This document shows positions 31,775-35,214 of a stretch of DNA of 35,214 nucleotides, piece by piece (the first letter of the stretch is position 1; each line of letters opens with the position of its first letter). The stretch comes from Alphaproteobacteria bacterium (GTDB lineage: Bacteria; Pseudomonadota; Alphaproteobacteria; Ferrovibrionales; Ferrovibrionaceae), in assembly GCA_947473805.1 (NCBI GenBank), contig CANJGB010000033.1:1-35214 (forward strand), given 5' to 3'. The notes below the pieces were generated by a model. That model did no database searches, was not told the DNA's origin, and was given only the letters and a program-made list of their open reading frames with translations. The translations under genes were made by a program, and so were the position numbers.

Positions 31775-32617
31775 CTATTCCGCCACGCCTTCGAACTGGC
31801 GCAGCTTGCGGCGCTGGCCCGGCGGCATGGCGTCGCGGCGGTGCTGCAGGCCCACATTGTCCCACACGCAGATGTCGCCCACCTGCCAGTGGTGCGTAAT
31901 CACCGGCGCATTCTCCCGCGCATGGGCCAGAAGTTCGTCGATCACCTGCTTGCTGGCGTCCAGGTCCATGCCGGCGATGCGATGGGTAAATTCGTTCACG
32001 TAGAGACAGCGCCGGCCGCTGTGCGGATGCGCCCGGAACACCGGATGCATGCTGTCAGCCAGGCGGGGATACTTCTTCGTATCCATGGTGCGCGGGTCGA
32101 GGTTGACCGTCTGCTTGTACTCAAGCGGCCCGCGCTTCTCGAGCGGCAGCATTTCGTAGGCCGTGTACATGTCGCGGAACTGGGTCGGCACCGAGCCGGG
32201 CTCGAACTCGATCGCCTCCAGGATGCTCATGATCTTCGCCTGCGGGCGCTGGAAGTGGTCGCTGTGCCAGACCAGTTCGGTCTGCCCCTCGTCGGTATTC
32301 ACGACGTAGTTGAACTGGCCCTTGCGGTGCACCTGGTCGGCATCCTTGTCGGTAAAGGTGCCGTAGTGGAACCTGCCGTCGAACGTCTCCGACACCAGCT
32401 TGCCAAAGGGCCGGAAGAAGTCATCCAGCTGGTCGTGGGTCGGCGAGACCTGGCCGCGGAAAATCAGCAGAAGGTGCCGGCGCAAGGCGCGCGTCAGGGT
32501 CTGCACCAGGGCACGGCTGGGCACGCCCCATTGCAGGCCGTGGATTTCGGCGCCGAACGGCGCGGACAATGGCCTGACCTCGACGGCGTCGGCGCGAATT
32601 TTCACCATGCTGTTCAT
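31775..32617 (-). CDS. TauD/TfdA-family Fe(II)/2-oxoglutarate dioxygenase
   Basis: A 280-residue non-haem iron hydroxylase that couples 2-oxoglutarate decarboxylation to substrate oxidation in the cytosol. Metal ligands are visible: His118 and Asp120 in VWHSDHF and the distal His259 in DNVGLQHRRD. The co-substrate Arg lies in the RRKLRQF segment (269-275). The opening VRPLSAPFGAEIHGLQWG is the TauD/TfdA signature. Substrates in this family range from taurine to phenoxyacetates; nothing here decides. ATG 32617 has GGGAGGAAA. It heads the six-gene operon and is divergent from a LysR regulator across 100 bp, its likely controller. Confidence 0.92.
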   Translation of the reverse strand: MNSMVKIRADAVEVRPLSAPFGAEIHGLQWGVPSRALVQTLTRALRRHLLLIFRGQVSPTHDQLDDFFRPFGKLVSETFDGRFHYGTFTDKDADQVHRKGQFNYVVNTDEGQTELVWHSDHFQRPQAKIMSILEAIEFEPGSVPTQFRDMYTAYEMLPLEKRGPLEYKQTVNLDPRTMDTKKYPRLADSMHPVFRAHPHSGRRCLYVNEFTHRIAGMDLDASKQVIDELLAHARENAPVITHHWQVGDICVWDNVGLQHRRDAMPPGQRRKLRQFEGVAE

Positions 32618-32707
32618 TGCGGTTTCCTCCCGTATCGGCGCTCACCATGAAGCGGCCGGTGGGGCAGCGTCCAATGCTTTTTGTTTACCGGCCTATAGGA
32701 TTATTGC

Positions 32708-32722
32708 ATCATCGGGCATGAT
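32708..32722 (+). promoter_or_regulatory. Candidate LysR operator (T-N11-A dyad) over the regulator's start
   Basis: ATCAT-CGGGC-ATGAT is a perfect 5-bp dyad containing T-N11-A, the LysR-type recognition form. It spans the ATG at 32718, as expected for autoregulation. A second palindrome, CCTATAGG (32692-32699), lies in the same divergent gap. Assignment is by pattern only. Confidence 0.35.
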
Positions 32723-33635
32723 CATAAGACATTTGCCGTATTTCGTGGCCGCCGCCGAGGAGGAGAATTTCCAGCGCGCGGCGGCCCGTCTGAGCATCAG
32801 CCAGCCGGCCCTGTCGCGGCGCATCCAGGACCTGGAATCCGAACTGGGCGTGACGCTATTCGAACGCGCGCAGGGTCGCGTGCGTCTGACGGAAACCGGC
32901 CGCGCCTTCGCGGCGGAAACGCGGCGCATTGTCGATGAGGTCGAGACGCTGACCCAGCGGATGCGGCAATCCGCCAAAGGCCTGCGGCAGATCCTGCGCA
33001 TCGGCTTCAACGAGAACGCCATAAGGCACCGCATCGTCACCGACGCCATACGCACCTTCCGCACCGCCAACACAGATGTCGATCTGCAACTGGTGCCGCT
33101 GTCGTCGGCCGAGCAGCTTGTCGCATTGCGCGCCGGACGCATCAGCGCCGGGTTTCTCCACCTGGCGCGGCACGACGTGACCGATCTCGCCCGCCGGCAG
33201 ATCCGCGATGACGACCAGTATGTCCTGGCCATGCGCAAGGATCACCCGCTGGCGGGCAAGGGAGCGATCCGGCTGGCAAGCCTGGCCGACGAAGAGATGA
33301 TCTGGCCGTCGCACGACCTGGTGCCGGCGCTGCACGACCGGCTGATCGAGGCGTGGACGCGGGCTGGCCTTAAGCCGCGCATTTCCATGGAAACGACCAG
33401 CAGCGACACCACGTTCAGCGCGGTATCGGCGGGCCTCGGCATTGGCCTGGTCAGGCTGTCGCAGTCTGGGCGCGAGCCGTCCGATGTGGTGCTGCGCAAG
33501 CTGGCCGATCTCGCCATCCCCTTGCACTTCGATGTCGCGTGGCTGCGCAGCAACCGCTCACGCCTGCTGCGCAAGCTGCTCGACGCGTTTCCGGCCGCAA
33601 GTGCCGGCGGAAAGGTCAGAGCGGCGAGCGGTTGA
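32718..33635 (+). CDS. LysR-family transcriptional regulator
   Basis: A 305-residue LTTR. The N-terminal winged helix-turn-helix spans 1-60: MIIRHLPYFVAAAEEENFQRAAARLSISQPALSRRIQDLESELGVTLFER, with the conserved A-A-x-L-x-x-S-Q-P-A-L-S recognition helix. A linker helix and an effector domain follow (about 90-295: LRIGFNENAIRHRIV, AGFLHLARHDV, DDDQYVLAMRKDHPLA, SAVSAGLGIGLVRLS). By family logic it controls the divergent TauD operon in response to a pathway metabolite. The frame is open from 32400, but only the ATG at 32718 starts the DNA-binding domain. Its 3' end overlaps the convergent small gene by 20 bp. Confidence 0.93.
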   Translation: MIIRHLPYFVAAAEEENFQRAAARLSISQPALSRRIQDLESELGVTLFERAQGRVRLTETGRAFAAETRRIVDEVETLTQRMRQSAKGLRQILRIGFNENAIRHRIVTDAIRTFRTANTDVDLQLVPLSSAEQLVALRAGRISAGFLHLARHDVTDLARRQIRDDDQYVLAMRKDHPLAGKGAIRLASLADEEMIWPSHDLVPALHDRLIEAWTRAGLKPRISMETTSSDTTFSAVSAGLGIGLVRLSQSGREPSDVVLRKLADLAIPLHFDVAWLRSNRSRLLRKLLDAFPAASAGGKVRAASG

Positions 33636-33849
33636 GCGTCTTGATCGGGCCGCGCGGCCGGCCGGACAATTCGGCGATCTTGCGGTCCTGCGCCTCGATG
33701 ATCGCCTTCGCGGGTTCGTCGCCATCCAGGCCGCCCAGCTCGATGCTCGGCACCTTGCGGTTCGAGGTGCGCGAGCCGTCCTGGTAGTAAACGTCGAACA
33801 TGACGAACTCGCCCTCAGGCGCTTTCTTCTTCTTCTGTGACTTGGCCAT
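33616..33849 (-). CDS. Small charged hypothetical protein
   Basis: A 77-residue soluble protein with a Lys-rich start (MAKSQKKKKAPEGEF), then VMFDVYYQDGSRTSNRKVPS, which looks like a pair of beta strands, and an acidic helix (DGDEPAKAIIEAQDRKIAEL). No cysteine or membrane segment. AGGA lies about 8 nt upstream of ATG 33849, and codon use looks like its neighbours. I know the sequence type only as a conserved-looking hypothetical protein; no function is proposed. It lies between convergent lysR and the uvrB end. Confidence 0.65.
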   Translation of the reverse strand: MAKSQKKKKAPEGEFVMFDVYYQDGSRTSNRKVPSIELGGLDGDEPAKAIIEAQDRKIAELSGRPRGPIKTLNRSPL

Positions 33850-33995
33850 GGTGAAATCCTGTCCGCGGCCAAAGGCCGCCCGGGCGCTGCGTGCGCGAAA
33901 TGGGGTTGGGTTGGAGTTGACCCATTATCGCATGGCGGCCGGTTCAAGGGCAACCGCAGCTGCCGGAATCTGCCGTTTCCGGTGCTTTTCGCTGG

Positions 33996-35214
33996 CTAAA
34001 CGCCCCGCCGCGTCTTTCCTCCCGCGCTTTTTCCGCCGGCGCCCTTGAAGCTACGCGAGCCGGCGCGGCCCTTGGTGCTGCGGCCGCGCAGCGGCGGGCC
34101 GGCGCGGCCTTCGGAGAACCCCGCCGCGAAGGACGGCTGCTGGATGGCGATTTCCAGGTCGGCGGCTTCCAGCCGCTTGACCTCGTCGCGCAGCCGCGCG
34201 GCCTCCTCAAACTCAAGGTTGCCGGCCGCCTCGTGCATACGCTTCTCGAGGTCGGCGAGGTGGGCCTTGAGATTGTGGCCTACTAGGTTCTGGCCCTCGG
34301 AATCGACCGCGACGGTGTAGTGGTCCTGCTCATAGACGGTCTGCAGCACGTCGCCGATATTCTTCTTGATGCTCTCCGGCGTAATGCCGTGCTGCTCGTT
34401 CCAGGTGCGCTGCCGGTTGCGCCGGCGCTCGGTTTCCTTCAGCGCGCGGTCCAGGCTCCCGGTCATCTTGTCGGCATAGAGGATGACGCGGCCGTCCACG
34501 TTGCGCGCGGCGCGGCCGATGGTTTGCACCAGGCTGGTCTCGCTGCGCAGGAAGCCCTCCTTGTCGGCATCGAGAATGGCGACCAGCGCGCATTCCGGTA
34601 TGTCGAGGCCCTCGCGCAGCAGGTTGATGCCGATCAGCACGTCGAACACACCTAAACGAAGGTCGCGGATGATCTCGATGCGCTCCAGCGTATCGATGTC
34701 GCTGTGCAGGTAGCGCACGCGCACGCCGTTCTCGCCCAGATACTCGGTCAGGTCCTCGGCCATGCGCTTGGTCAGCGTCGTGACGAGTACGCGCTGGCCC
34801 TTGGCGGCGGCGCTCTTGCACTCGCCCATCAGGTCGTCCACCTGGTGTTCGACCGGGCGGATGATGGTCACCGGGTCGATCAGGCCCGTCGGGCGGATGA
34901 TCTGCTCCACGAACACGCCGCCGGTGCGCTCCATCTCCCACGCGCCAGGCGTGGCCGAGACGAACACCGTCTGTGGCCGCATGATGTCCCACTCCTGGAA
35001 ACGGAGCGGGCGGTTGTCGATGCACGACGGCAGGCGGAATCCGTATTCGGCCAGCGTCGCCTTGCGCCGGAAGTCGCCGCGGAACATGCCGCCGATTTGC
35101 GGCACCGTGACGTGGCTCTCATCCGCAAATACGAGTGCGTTATCCGGCAGGTATTCAAACAGCGTTGGGGGCGGGTCGCCCGGTCTGCGCCCTGTGAGGT
35201 AGCGCGAATAGTTC
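33996..35214 (-). CDS. uvrB: UvrABC excinuclease subunit B, C-terminal part (5' end outside the window)
   Basis: DNA-damage verification helicase of nucleotide excision repair. The window holds roughly the last 405 residues; the frame runs off the right edge. The first visible residues read [40 protein letters not shown] is motif II (Walker B). Motifs IV-VI follow: [30 protein letters not shown] and [22 protein letters not shown]. The UVR domain ([28 protein letters not shown]), which contacts UvrC, is near the C-terminus, followed by a Gly/Arg/Ser-rich basic tail. Starts at 35105 inside the gene are not real. Confidence 0.98.
   Translation of the reverse strand, partial: NYSRYLTGRRPGDPPPTLFEYLPDNALVFADESHVTVPQIGGMFRGDFRRKATLAEYGFRLPSCIDNRPLRFQEWDIMRPQTVFVSATPGAWEMERTGGVFVEQIIRPTGLIDPVTIIRPVEHQVDDLMGECKSAAAKGQRVLVTTLTKRMAEDLTEYLGENGVRVRYLHSDIDTLERIEIIRDLRLGVFDVLIGINLLREGLDIPECALVAILDADKEGFLRSETSLVQTIGRAARNVDGRVILYADKMTGSLDRALKETERRRNRQRTWNEQHGITPESIKKNIGDVLQTVYEQDHYTVAVDSEGQNLVGHNLKAHLADLEKRMHEAAGNLEFEEAARLRDEVKRLEAADLEIAIQQPSFAAGFSEGRAGPPLRGRSTKGRAGSRSFKGAGGKSAGGKTRRGV

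Noticed and set aside
33950-33995. Terminator after uvrB
   Set aside because: CCGGAA/TTCCGG can pair with an 8-nt loop, but no T-run follows on the minus strand, so the evidence is too weak.

Overview
The window looks like chromosomal DNA from a high-GC alphaproteobacterium. The GC content is roughly two thirds by eye and was not computed. The Bug-type binding protein, the TauD, SDR and LLM enzymes, the MHS transporter with a loop insertion, and the intergenic palindromes with core CTTCGACAAGCTCAGG all fit free-living alphaproteobacteria. I cannot name a genus. No phage, plasmid, CRISPR or rRNA/tRNA genes were seen, and no intact transposase. The window holds about 33 protein genes: one is broken by a frameshift, two look truncated, and uvrB runs off the right edge.

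Layout. 1-2.8 kb (minus): pgi, two small membrane proteins and a shortened TadE-like gene. 3.0-5.7 kb: an MHS-family transporter (+) with a clear terminator, then a convergent DMT exporter (-) preceded by a possible 37-residue membrane peptide. 5.8-9.1 kb (+): slipin, NfeD, a tandem EthD-like protein and an Old Yellow Enzyme in one tight operon. It is followed by an unusual array of five 20-bp degenerate repeats (9184-9283) and a glyoxalase. 9.9-11.7 kb (-): an LLM oxidoreductase and crotonase pair, bracketed by two copies of a palindromic element. 11.9-13.8 kb (-): uvrC, then a 434-bp gap with a DnaA-box-like dyad and an AT-rich run. 14.2-15.3 kb (-): folB and a PTR1/FolM-type pteridine reductase, with a terminator. 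15.5-18.1 kb (+): a c-di-GMP-I (GEMM) riboswitch directly upstream of a membrane PAS-GGDEF-EAL protein whose GGDEF motif is degenerate and whose EAL motif is intact. 18.2-20.5 kb (+): a TauE/SafE permease and an ammonium transporter. 20.5-23.1 kb: a truncated-looking retropepsin-like gene, a secreted two-repeat protein, a small GNAT and a ketopantoate-reductase-family gene. 23.2-33.6 kb: a catabolic region with a Bug binding protein, an FadH/TMADH-type Fe-S flavoenzyme, a SnoaL-like protein and a six-gene operon (TauD, SDR, frameshifted SDR, amidohydrolase, SDR, NIPSNAP-like) divergent from a LysR regulator. 33.6-35.2 kb (-): a small conserved-looking protein and the C-terminal part of uvrB.

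How the parts work together. The best-supported regulatory circuit is the riboswitch with its gene: a c-di-GMP sensor in the 5' leader of an mRNA encoding a probable c-di-GMP phosphodiesterase, which suggests feedback control of the second messenger. The right-hand catabolic region has the parts of an oxidative pathway (Fe(II)/2-oxoglutarate hydroxylation, several dehydrogenations, an amidohydrolase-fold hydrolysis or decarboxylation, and an ene-reductase) under a probable LysR switch. Its substrate cannot be read from the sequence. The rest is housekeeping: glycolysis, folate, excision repair and nitrogen uptake.
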